Below are positions 7,798 to 15,474 of a DNA stretch of 64,000 bases, piece by piece. The stretch spans positions 62,001-126,000 of the forward strand of contig JANQSA010000051.1 in the NCBI GenBank assembly GCA_028284285.1, given 5' to 3'. The DNA comes from Croceivirga sp. (lineage in GTDB: Bacteria; Bacteroidota; Bacteroidia; Flavobacteriales; Flavobacteriaceae). The position numbers and the translations under genes were made by a program. The stretch's first letter is position 1. Each line of letters begins with the position of its first letter. The notes beneath the pieces were generated by a model. The model was given only the letters and a program-made list of their open reading frames with translations. It made no database searches and was not told where the DNA came from.

Positions 7798-9078
7798 TTA
7801 GGATGATGCATTGGTTTGTAGTTGCTCTGCAACGGCCTGAACGTCTTTGAAAACACGGATCAAATTGCCGCCCCAGATTTTTCGGATCTGCTCTTCCGTA
7901 TACCCACGCTTTACCAGTTCAATGGTAATATTCATTACTTCGCTGGCATCAAAAACCCCTTCAATTCCTCCGCCTCCATCAAAATCGCATCCAATCCCAA
8001 CGTGATCTATTCCAGCCACTTTCACAATATGGTCTACGTGATCTGCCACATGCTCAACGGTAGCCGGCGGGTTGGGGTATTTTTCGTTGAGTTTCTGAAA
8101 GGATTGACGAAGTGCTGCCCGTTCTTCTTTGGTCATTTCCCCGATAGGTTTCATAGTGGCACGTAGCTCGGCTATGGCGGAGTCGCGCTGAACGTTAGGG
8201 GGGGCTTCCCGCAGATAATCGGCCAACATGGTAAGTTGAACTACACCGCCGTTTTCTGCCATTAGCTTTAACATCTCATCGGTCATGTTACGTTCATGAC
8301 GGGTAACCGCTCGCGCATTGGAATGGCTTGCGATAATGGGAGCTTTCGACATTTTTATGGCATCGTAAAACACACTGTCGTTACCGTGCGAAACATCAAC
8401 CATAACTCCCAGGCGATTCATTTCATCTACAACTTTAGCCCCAAAGTCGCTGATGCCGCCGTGTTCAGAGCCATCGGGATCAGTAGCGGAATCGGCCAAA
8501 TCATTATTTGTTGAATGGACCAGGGTGATATAGCGTACTCCTTTTTTAAAATACATAGCAACATTCGACAGATCTTTTCCAATGGGATAACCATTTTCAA
8601 TGCCAATATAAATGGCCCTTTTCCCTTCCTTTTCCAAGGTATAGGCGTCATCGGGATTCAATGCCAGACCAACAATATCTGCATTCTTTTCGGTGGAGGC
8701 TATGATGGAATCTATCATTTGGAGGCACAACGCCTTGGCCCTAGTGTTCCCCTCGTCGTCACGGATATCCTGCGCAACAAAAGCGGCAAAGAAGATAGCG
8801 TCCAGATCTCCCTCAATCATTCTTGGGTAGTCCACTTTGGAACCGGTTTCTTTTGGATCGTGCCGTTCGGCCATGTCAAAACCAGGTTCAATCATGCGCA
8901 AAGGGGTATCTGCATGGGTATCAAGAGTGAGCACCCGTTTGTGGATTTCAAGGGCTCGTTGCACCAACTCTTCTTCGGTTTCAGGTGTTGAATCCGCACC
9001 GGTTGTTTTTTGTTTACAGGCGATTAGTAACCATACGAACAAGAAAAAAAGGAGATAAGTAGGGGAAAGCTTCAACAT
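7798..9078 (-). CDS. Membrane dipeptidase, peptidase family M19, lipoprotein
   Basis: The protein has 426 residues and belongs to the renal-dipeptidase family, binuclear zinc enzymes that cleave dipeptides. The HADTPLRMIEPG block holds the first His-x-Asp metal pair. The bridging glutamate lies in IGIENGYPIG, and later histidines in VDVSHGND and ASHSNARAVTRHERN. I moved the start to ATG 9078 (MLKLSPTY), because a short hydrophobic segment ending in the lipobox LLIAC (Cys21) follows directly. The longer frame would put 24 charged or polar residues before the signal peptide and overlap argE. It probably sits on the periplasmic face or the outer membrane. Confidence 0.9.
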   Translation of the reverse strand: MLKLSPTYLLFFLFVWLLIACKQKTTGADSTPETEEELVQRALEIHKRVLTLDTHADTPLRMIEPGFDMAERHDPKETGSKVDYPRMIEGDLDAIFFAAFVAQDIRDDEGNTRAKALCLQMIDSIIASTEKNADIVGLALNPDDAYTLEKEGKRAIYIGIENGYPIGKDLSNVAMYFKKGVRYITLVHSTNNDLADSATDPDGSEHGGISDFGAKVVDEMNRLGVMVDVSHGNDSVFYDAIKMSKAPIIASHSNARAVTRHERNMTDEMLKLMAENGGVVQLTMLADYLREAPPNVQRDSAIAELRATMKPIGEMTKEERAALRQSFQKLNEKYPNPPATVEHVADHVDHIVKVAGIDHVGIGCDFDGGGGIEGVFDASEVMNITIELVKRGYTEEQIRKIWGGNLIRVFKDVQAVAEQLQTNASS

Positions 9079-9136
9079 GTATTCTGGCTTAATGGATTGT
9101 AATGCGCTAAATATACGACAATAGCCGTATGGTGAG

Positions 9137-10303
9137 TTAGGCAAAGTCATCCCGCGACAACTCCTGAACCAACTTTTTCAACATTTCCACTCCCTTCTCC
9201 AATTGTTCCTTAGTAATGAATTCATTAGCCCTGTGGGCCTGTGCTATGGATCCTGGCCCGCAAATAGCCGAATGAAAGCCTTCATTAGCAAATTGCCCGG
9301 CTTCTGCAGCATAGGAAACCGTATCTAATTTTGAGTTCCCGGATATTCTTTTGATCAATCCAACTACATCATCATCGGCTTTTGTATCCAAATAGGGGAC
9401 GGGTGGGTGGTTTTCAACGGTTTTAATGGAAAAATCGGGAAAGATCCTTCGCAATTCTTCTTCACGGTGTTGACAATAGGTTTCAAATTCGGAGACGATC
9501 TCTTTTATATCATCCATAGGTATGGTACGTAAATCCCAGTAAAAATGAGCCTTGTCCGCTATTACATTCGGAGCAATACCCCCGTGAACCATTCCGACAT
9601 GAATGGAAGAATGCGGCGGATGAAAACGATCATCCAAACGTCCGGCGGCAATCAGTTGGTTCATTTTGTTTTCCAACCAGAGTATCAGTCGCATGGCCTC
9701 ATGAATGGCGCTGACTTCTTGTTTTATACGACTGCTGTGTCCTGCAGAACCGTTCACATAGGTCTCCAAAATATAAATACCCTTCTGTCCGACAATGGGT
9801 TCCATTAAAGAGGGTTCCCCAATAATGGCATATTTTGGTGTTTCGGTATAGTGGGTCTTAATGGCCTGCGCCAATTCAGGTCCGGCCAAACAGCCGACTT
9901 CCTCGTCGTAGGAAAATGCAAAATAAAGTGGCTTTTTCAGGTCTGCGCCTATCATTTGAGGCAGTGCAGCCAAACAACAGGCAATAAAGCCCTTCATATC
10001 ACAAGAACCTCTACCATACAATTTACCGTCGCCTTTATCGGTCAGCACAAAAGGATCCGTGGTCCAATCCTGACCTGCTACCGGTACTACATCGGTATGG
10101 CCGGAAAGAATAACCCCGCCATCGGTATCCGGCCCTATCCTACAGTGTAATGAAGCTTTATTTCCTTCGGCGTTAGGCAATAAGTTTACTTCAACCCCGT
10201 AGGATTCAAGGTAGTCTTTTATCCAATGGATGATACTTAAATTACTATCACCTCCGAACACCGGAAAGGAAACGAGTTTTGCAAGAAGGTGTTCTACAGT
10301 CAT
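9137..10303 (-). CDS. argE: Acetylornithine deacetylase (M20 family)
   Basis: ArgE releases acetate from N-acetylornithine in arginine synthesis, and M20 relatives handle other N-acyl amino acids. The 388-residue protein has the expected length. The metal ligands are visible: His69 and Asp71 (GHTDVVPVAG), Asp102 (GRGSCDMKG) and the catalytic/bridging Glu134-Glu135 (SYDEEVGCLAG). The dimerisation domain follows from about 175 to 290. Only one base separates it from the upstream YfcC-type carrier gene, so both are cotranscribed. No other arg genes are in the window, which leaves room for a catabolic role on imported acyl amino acids or peptides. Confidence 0.85.
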   Translation of the reverse strand: MTVEHLLAKLVSFPVFGGDSNLSIIHWIKDYLESYGVEVNLLPNAEGNKASLHCRIGPDTDGGVILSGHTDVVPVAGQDWTTDPFVLTDKGDGKLYGRGSCDMKGFIACCLAALPQMIGADLKKPLYFAFSYDEEVGCLAGPELAQAIKTHYTETPKYAIIGEPSLMEPIVGQKGIYILETYVNGSAGHSSRIKQEVSAIHEAMRLILWLENKMNQLIAAGRLDDRFHPPHSSIHVGMVHGGIAPNVIADKAHFYWDLRTIPMDDIKEIVSEFETYCQHREEELRRIFPDFSIKTVENHPPVPYLDTKADDDVVGLIKRISGNSKLDTVSYAAEAGQFANEGFHSAICGPGSIAQAHRANEFITKEQLEKGVEMLKKLVQELSRDDFA

Positions 10304-10304
10304 A

Positions 10305-11708
10305 TTAACTATAATTTATGGTCACAGCTACTATTAAGGCCAAAAAGGCAATACCGAGTAGACTTATCAAGACAGGAAAGATAAAACGAATCCATCTGTC
10401 AATCGGTACACGGCACATACTGAGCATAGCGATAAGCCCTCCAAGGGTTGGATTCACAAGGTTAGAAAGGCCATCACCGATTTGAAACGCCAGAATAGTA
10501 ATTTGCCGGGTTAGTCCCAGGGATTCTCCAAGCGGAAGCATAACGGGCAAGGTGGCTAAGGCCTGTCCGCTTCCGGAGGGAATAAAAAAATTGATTACCG
10601 TTTGGGAGATAGTCATGCAAATGGCTGAGGCATATAAAGGTAAACCTTGTAATACAGTGGAGAGTTGATGCGAAATAGTATCTCCGATGTTTCCCATTTC
10701 CATAAGCACTTTTATAGAGGTCGCAAAACCTACCATAAAGGCTCCGGGCGCAGCGATACTCACTGCTTTTAATACGGTCTCGCTCATAGCTGTAGCGCTC
10801 ATTCGCGATACCAAACCTGATAAAAAAGCAATGATCAGGAATACCGCCGAAAGCTCATTAATGTACCAATTCAAGTTAAATACGCCATATAAAACCGCCA
10901 AAAGACCCGCTATAAAAATGGCAAGGACCATCCGGTTATTTCCGGTCAATTGATATTCCTGAATGGGTCTCGATAAGGTCAATTCTGTTGTATTGAGACC
11001 ATGGCCAAGACTCTTTTGCGGCTGTAACATGATCCTTTTGAAGTACCTCACATTATAATAGGCCATTATACTCAAGGCTGTGAGACAAAGTATGCTTCGC
11101 AGTACCGCTCCGGAAAACATGGGCAGTTCAGCGATCTTATGTCCGGTGCCAACGGTATAAGGATTGATTGGCGATAATCCGAATCCAATGGTCATGGCTC
11201 CTACCGAAATACCGGCGGCCAAAATCAGATCCCCACCCAGTGCAAGACTGAGTACTGCGGCTATGGGTACCATGGCAATATTGTTTTCGTACCCCACTGC
11301 AACACCAAGTAGCCCGTAGATAAAAGTCATGATGACAATTATGAGGTGTTTGTTTTTTAGGCCCAGCTTTTTAACGAGTGTACCGACGGCATTTTCTACG
11401 GCTTTCGATTTTTCCATAAAGCCAAACATGATACCTCCTGCCAGGACAATAAATATAATCTCTACTGCCGCTTTGAATCCTAACGGTATGGCTTTGAACA
11501 TATCCAGAAATCCAACGGGTGTGGCGGAAATTGTTTTGTACGAATTGGGAACCACGGTATTTCGGCCGTCCACTACAACCCGTTCATACGTTCCGGCGGG
11601 GAGGAGGTAGGTTAACAGGGTCACCAGGACAATTATGGAAAACAACATGCTTATGGCATGCGGTATACGGCTAAAAAAAGATTTGGTTTTAGACTTTGAT
11701 GTAGTCAT
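10305..11708 (-). CDS. YfcC-family amino acid/peptide carrier
   Basis: The 467-residue integral membrane protein has about 12 helices. The N-terminus (SFFSRIPHAISMLFSIIVL, then LLPAGTYERVVVDGR) and the motif PSGSGQALATLPVMLPLGE fit the YfcC/DcuC-like family, often annotated as arginine/ornithine antiporters or C4-dicarboxylate carriers. The gene precedes argE by one base. An imported substrate that ArgE deacylates is plausible but unproven. The 243-base upstream gap (11709-11951) should hold its promoter. Confidence 0.75.
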   Translation of the reverse strand: MTTSKSKTKSFFSRIPHAISMLFSIIVLVTLLTYLLPAGTYERVVVDGRNTVVPNSYKTISATPVGFLDMFKAIPLGFKAAVEIIFIVLAGGIMFGFMEKSKAVENAVGTLVKKLGLKNKHLIIVIMTFIYGLLGVAVGYENNIAMVPIAAVLSLALGGDLILAAGISVGAMTIGFGLSPINPYTVGTGHKIAELPMFSGAVLRSILCLTALSIMAYYNVRYFKRIMLQPQKSLGHGLNTTELTLSRPIQEYQLTGNNRMVLAIFIAGLLAVLYGVFNLNWYINELSAVFLIIAFLSGLVSRMSATAMSETVLKAVSIAAPGAFMVGFATSIKVLMEMGNIGDTISHQLSTVLQGLPLYASAICMTISQTVINFFIPSGSGQALATLPVMLPLGESLGLTRQITILAFQIGDGLSNLVNPTLGGLIAMLSMCRVPIDRWIRFIFPVLISLLGIAFLALIVAVTINYS

Positions 11709-11821
11709 TTAAGGATAATGGAAATCTATGATCTTTCCGTTTTAGGAATCAATTCTTAAAAAACAAGCGGTCCCGGTGTTAGAGACCTTGCGAATTTAAG
11801 AAAACCGATGTAAGTGTTTCC

Positions 11822-11853
11822 AAAAAAAGGAATTTGGAATGATTCCCTTTTTT
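11822..11853 (-). terminator. Probable terminator of the COG0523-DinB-LCIB operon
   Basis: Read on the minus strand, GGGAAT pairs with ATTCC(C) across an 8-base loop, followed by a run of seven T. It lies about 100 bases after the stop of the LCIB-type gene. The A/T tracts on both sides would let it act in either direction. Confidence 0.5.
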
Positions 11854-11951
11854 GAACATTAGTTTAACGAATACCTTTTCCTAAGGTACCCTCAATAGCA
11901 ATGAAACAGGAGTTTTGCACTGCTACCAATTCCTTCGGATGATCATCTTAG

Positions 11952-12665
11952 CTATAAACTCTTGACATCTATTACTTCAAAATGTCTGGCATCAAAGTAG
12001 TCGTCCAATCCATAATCCGTATTGATAATGATCCCTCCCAACAAGGTAACGGTATCAACCGGAAATTCAGCTTTACATGACTTTAAATGCTTGCGAACCT
12101 TTTTATCAATGATTTCGTAGGTCGCTTCTGTAATCGCTTTTTCTCTATTTTCACTTTCCAATATTTTTGCTCTGTAAGGAAGCAAGCTTTCCTCGAGTTT
12201 CATTTGTTGATAATCATCATCATTCAATACGGGTGTATAAGTATCATCCTGGAACCGTTTCAACGCCAGCATAAGGGCACCACAGGAGTTACCGGTATGC
12301 TCCTGGCGCGGTCGGTACATCTTGCCCAAATCGCCATGAATCGTAATCCCTATATGTGGGCCATAAAAGATAAATGCGCTCCCTTCATCGGGAATATGGT
12401 GGGCAAAAGCAGTCATACCGGTTTGCCCGGCGAAAGGTAATCCACCCAATCCCCCCATGATGAACGGACCGAACAGGACATTGAAGAAGGTTGTGGAAGG
12501 TACATTGATATCATCTGAACATACGGATGTTGCCATCAATACTTTGGAGATATCAATATTATGCTCTAGTTGCATTTTTCCGAGGTAATGAATGGAAGTA
12601 TCCTTGGCATCCATGGCCTCCGGAAAGTAGGTTTTTACTATTTCTGCAAATTTTCTTTGTAGCAT
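11952..12665 (-). CDS. LCIB-type carbonic-anhydrase-like protein
   Basis: The 237-residue cytoplasmic protein (no signal peptide) matches the LCIB/LCIC family first known from algal carbon-concentrating mechanisms, whose fold is beta-carbonic-anhydrase-like. The family core is clear: VCSDDIN, then GGLGGLPFAGQTGMTAFAHH, YGPHIGI, and RPRQEHTGNSCGAL. By analogy with that fold the zinc ligands would be Cys49, His104 and Cys128, with Asp51 and an arginine near 118-120 as the catalytic dyad. It is the last gene of an operon with an exported DinB-like protein and a COG0523 zinc-chaperone-type GTPase, under a Zur-like dyad. I infer that it is a zinc protein served by that GTPase. Activity is not known: some LCIB homologues are inactive alone. 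Confidence 0.72.
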   Translation of the reverse strand: MLQRKFAEIVKTYFPEAMDAKDTSIHYLGKMQLEHNIDISKVLMATSVCSDDINVPSTTFFNVLFGPFIMGGLGGLPFAGQTGMTAFAHHIPDEGSAFIFYGPHIGITIHGDLGKMYRPRQEHTGNSCGALMLALKRFQDDTYTPVLNDDDYQQMKLEESLLPYRAKILESENREKAITEATYEIIDKKVRKHLKSCKAEFPVDTVTLLGGIIINTDYGLDDYFDARHFEVIDVKSL

Positions 12666-12722
12666 TGGTACAGTTTTAAGTGGTTATTTTAATTTACTAT
12701 TTGTTTAGCTTCTTCCTGGTAA

Positions 12723-13316
12723 TTACCATCCATAATACCCTTTTGGGATCACTCCTTTCAGACGCAAGTATACGACACATTGCCCCCGGTGGTGAATGAT
12801 ATGGTTTTCCAGAGCATAAAACAACCGCCACATCGGAATTGTTTCCCCTGCAAAATCACAATCCGAGAGGAGGACATCATCCGAAAGCTCTTTTATGGAT
12901 TGTCGAACAAAAGCGTACATATTTTCCAGTTCCTTGATAACATGGTCCCTGGACATCTGTACCGGAAGTTTTATCCCTTCATAGGGATTTTTTATTCCTG
13001 CCCGGCCAGCCAACTGTCCACACGTAAAGATAACACAGTGGCGCCATTGCTCGGAAAACGTCATGGCTTCATCAGTGTATTTAAAGATAAAATATTCAGG
13101 GGGCATCTGTTTCACATTGGTCATGGTCATGATTTCAGAACGATGCCAGGCCGCTATAAGTTCTTTCCTCAGTTTATCTGTAGTTTCTTTACCCGTGATT
13201 AAACCGGCTTTCGCCGATTCGGCAGGGGGCGCTGTTTTGCTATTATCCATTCGACAGCCCAGGGTTGAAAGCAAACCAAAGCCCAAAATATTTCTTAGAA
13301 ATTGTATGCGATTCAT
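12723..13316 (-). CDS. DinB-like metalloprotein with lipoprotein signal
   Basis: The 197-residue protein has an N-terminal segment ending in a lipobox-like STLGC (Cys20), unusual for the mostly cytoplasmic DinB/YfiT four-helix fold. The predicted metal histidines are in AAWHRSE and ENHIIHHRGQ; the HxxxH of the last helix is typical of DinB proteins that bind Zn or Ni. It begins 22 bases after the COG0523 gene and ends 57 bases before the LCIB-type gene, so it is in their operon. A second, cytoplasmic DinB-like protein is at 51705. The biochemical role of the exported one is unknown. Confidence 0.7.
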   Translation of the reverse strand: MNRIQFLRNILGFGLLSTLGCRMDNSKTAPPAESAKAGLITGKETTDKLRKELIAAWHRSEIMTMTNVKQMPPEYFIFKYTDEAMTFSEQWRHCVIFTCGQLAGRAGIKNPYEGIKLPVQMSRDHVIKELENMYAFVRQSIKELSDDVLLSDCDFAGETIPMWRLFYALENHIIHHRGQCVVYLRLKGVIPKGYYGW

Positions 13317-13338
13317 CTTAAATGTAACGGGAGGTTGC

Positions 13339-14562
13339 TTACACTATGGGATAAGCCCGCTCAACAGGCCATTCATCATCATACCCTTGTAGCCATTTTT
13401 GAGATTCAAGTTCTTTAATTGTGGTTAAACAAGCGTCTAGGTCAGCTCGCATCCGTTCTTCGTCCATACCTTGGCCAATGAATACAATCTCGTTTTTTCT
13501 ATCGCCAAAGGTTTTGTCCCATTCTTCTTCAATTTCCTCTTGATTTTCCAAAAACGCCAAATATTGTGCACGCTTTTGAAAAGGCATGCTGCTCCACCAA
13601 ACCCCTGCACTGTCAGCTCTCAACGAACCTCCAGCCTGGCCCCATATCAAAGCCTGTTCAGGACGTGAAGCTATCCAAAACAATCCTTTGCTACGAATGA
13701 CGGTATTTGGAAATCGATACTGCACATACTGCCAAAAACGCTCCGGATCAAAAGGTTTTTTACTACGATATACAAAAGAACTTATCCCGTACTCTTCGGT
13801 CTCAGGAGTATGTTCATCCTTATTCAATTCTTCTATCCAACCGGCGCTTTGTTCCGCTTCTTCAAAATCAAAGAGACCAGTGTTGAGTACGGCCTTGGGA
13901 CTTATTTTGCCAAAGCTGGATGTAATGATCCGGGCGGACGGATTAAGCTTGGTAAGCGTTGCACCCAAAATGCCCAACTGCGCTTCAGAAACCAGGTCTG
14001 TTTTGTTAAGAACAATAACATTGGCAAACTCGATCTGGTCGGTCAATAAGTTAACAATAGTCCGGTAATCCCCCTCGATATCGGTAAGATCCCTGTCCAT
14101 CAAAGTTTCGGGGCTACCAAAATCTTTGAAAAAGTTAAAAGCGTCCACTACGGTTACCATAGTATCCACATAGCTAAAGCGGGAAAGGTCAATATTGTTT
14201 TCCTCGTCTACAAAAGAGAAGGTTTGCGCAACCGGTATGGGCTCACTAATGCCCGTACTTTCAATAAGCAGATAGTCAAACCGGTTTTCCTTAGCCAGGC
14301 GTTCTACTTCCACCATCAAATCTTCCCTTAGGGTGCAGCAGATGCATCCGTTGCTCATTTCCACCAGTTTTTCCTCCGTACGAGAAAGGGTGTTTTCGCT
14401 TTTTACCAATTCCGCATCCACGTTAACCTCGCTCATATCGTTAACAATCACCGCTACTTTTAAGCCTTCTTTGTTGTGCAAAACATGGTTAAGCAATGTG
14501 GTCTTTCCGGCTCCCAGAAACCCACTAAGAACCGTTACAGGTAATTTGTTGTTGTTTTTCAT
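13339..14562 (-). CDS. COG0523 (CobW/G3E family) GTPase, zinc-chaperone type
   Basis: The 407-residue cytoplasmic GTPase has Walker [10 protein letters not shown] (14-22), the metal-binding CxCC motif in NGCICCTL (73-76), the ESTGISEP block (101-108) and the NKTD base-recognition motif. A C-terminal CobW_C domain follows. Zinc-regulated COG0523 members (ZagA, ZigA, ZNG1) deliver zinc to client enzymes during shortage. The Zur-like dyad at 14804-14824 upstream and the two putative metalloproteins downstream support the zinc branch over the cobalamin branch. The mRNA leader would be about 220 bases and contains an inverted repeat (14645-14699). Confidence 0.88.
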   Translation of the reverse strand: MKNNNKLPVTVLSGFLGAGKTTLLNHVLHNKEGLKVAVIVNDMSEVNVDAELVKSENTLSRTEEKLVEMSNGCICCTLREDLMVEVERLAKENRFDYLLIESTGISEPIPVAQTFSFVDEENNIDLSRFSYVDTMVTVVDAFNFFKDFGSPETLMDRDLTDIEGDYRTIVNLLTDQIEFANVIVLNKTDLVSEAQLGILGATLTKLNPSARIITSSFGKISPKAVLNTGLFDFEEAEQSAGWIEELNKDEHTPETEEYGISSFVYRSKKPFDPERFWQYVQYRFPNTVIRSKGLFWIASRPEQALIWGQAGGSLRADSAGVWWSSMPFQKRAQYLAFLENQEEIEEEWDKTFGDRKNEIVFIGQGMDEERMRADLDACLTTIKELESQKWLQGYDDEWPVERAYPIV

Positions 14563-14644
14563 CTGTTTAAAATTTTTAACTATTTGATAATAGGATACTT
14601 AAAAATTTAAGAACCGATGCGACCACTCGTTGCACTCGTTCTCT

Positions 14645-14699
14645 CATGAATTTATTTTAATCATCCCACCGAGTGAATTTTTGATTAAAAAAATTCATG
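14645..14699 (-). repeat. Imperfect inverted repeat in the COG0523 leader
   Basis: The left arm 14645-14662 (CATGAATTTATTTTAATC) pairs with the right arm 14683-14699 (GATTAAAAAAATTCATG) with one mismatch/bulge region around a 20-base loop. It lies between the presumed promoter and the start of the COG0523 gene, so an RNA hairpin would form in the leader. It could be a regulator, a stabilising stem or a decayed small mobile repeat. Confidence 0.45.
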
Positions 14700-14803
14700 T
14701 TCGTTTCATTTCCCTTTTTCAATGGTTACGACTATTCACTTATAGAACATTGGTAAAAAAACGCTAAAACCGCTAAACGGTAAAAGTATAGGAAAACGAA
14801 GAT

Positions 14804-14824
14804 AAATGCAACCGAGTTGCATTT
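14804..14824. promoter_or_regulatory. Zur/Fur-like operator (copy 2)
   Basis: AAATGCAAC, three bases, GTTGCATTT: the same 9-bp arms as at 1464-1484 with a different spacer (CGA instead of TTA). The symmetry extends to 11 bp per arm (14802-14826). Conservation of the arms but not the spacer is what an operator should show. It is placed to control the COG0523-DinB-LCIB operon and possibly the divergent PAS gene. Confidence 0.7.
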
Positions 14825-14918
14825 ATGTTTTAAATGATGACTAATCTCATACATACTCTTTTGAATAAACAGCTGTTACCTTTAAAATCAATTTAGAAGT
14901 AACTCTAAGAAAGAATCT

Positions 14919-15410
14919 ATGGCAAACAAAAGAAAAAGGTACCTATCACCTATACAAAGTCTTGATTTTTACCTCGATAACTTCCATTCACTGTGCAGAA
15001 AGTTAAAACTTGAAAATGACCTGTTGGAGTTAAAGGGTGTTTTGAATCGGGATTTAGAACTCTCGGTTGTCAAAACATTGCAATCGGTTTCTTATCAGGC
15101 TTTAGTGGTTACCGATTTGGAAAGGAACATCATTTGGGTGAACAACGGATTTCATGAAATGACAGGTTATTCCAAACATTTTGCCATTGGAAAGCGACCT
15201 ACATTCCTACAGGGTAAGAAAACCTCCCAAAAAGCAAAAAAGGAAATACGTAATTTGCTGGTGCAGCAAAAAAGGTTCTCCAAAGCGCTTATGAACTATC
15301 GAAAGAACGGTGAAGAGTATATTTGCCAAATTGAGGTGTTGCCATTATTCAATGATAACAAAGAGGTTACCCATTTTCTCGCGATGGAAAGGGAACAAGC
15401 TGCCGCCTAA
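14919..15410 (+). CDS. Short PAS-domain protein, LOV-like without the photoactive cysteine
   Basis: The 163-residue protein consists of a basic helical N-terminus and one PAS domain (about 52-155). The segment NNGFHEMTGYS...GKRPTFLQG (91-99) aligns with the LOV-type motif GRNCRFLQ, but the flavin-bonding cysteine position is occupied by proline/threonine. A classical LOV photocycle is therefore not expected. There is no kinase or output domain, so it would act by protein contact or bind a small ligand. It is divergent from the COG0523 operon and shares the region with the dyad at 14804-14824. Role unknown. Confidence 0.7.
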   Translation: MANKRKRYLSPIQSLDFYLDNFHSLCRKLKLENDLLELKGVLNRDLELSVVKTLQSVSYQALVVTDLERNIIWVNNGFHEMTGYSKHFAIGKRPTFLQGKKTSQKAKKEIRNLLVQQKRFSKALMNYRKNGEEYICQIEVLPLFNDNKEVTHFLAMEREQAAA

Positions 15411-15474
15411 TAAACCACTTTTAGGAATTATACTTTCCGGAGGGTCTTTTTTGGATCGCATACGTCTTATTTTC

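Larger units (their letters stand above)
14563..14918. other. 356-base divergent intergenic region with dyad and stem-loop
   Basis: It separates the COG0523 operon (minus) from the PAS gene (plus). It contains the Zur-like dyad at 14804-14824, a possible minus-strand -7 element TACTTTTA (plus 14781-14788), a possible plus-strand element TACCTTTA (14877-14884) and an imperfect inverted repeat at 14645-14699. I see no coding frame in it. Confidence 0.6.

Noticed and set aside
12545-12595. Further Zur-like half site (AGTTGCATTTTT) inside the LCIB-type gene
   Set aside because: It has only one arm and lies in coding sequence, so it is probably chance.
14919-15410. Photoactive LOV protein
   Set aside because: The flavin-bonding cysteine is missing from the GKRPTFLQG segment.
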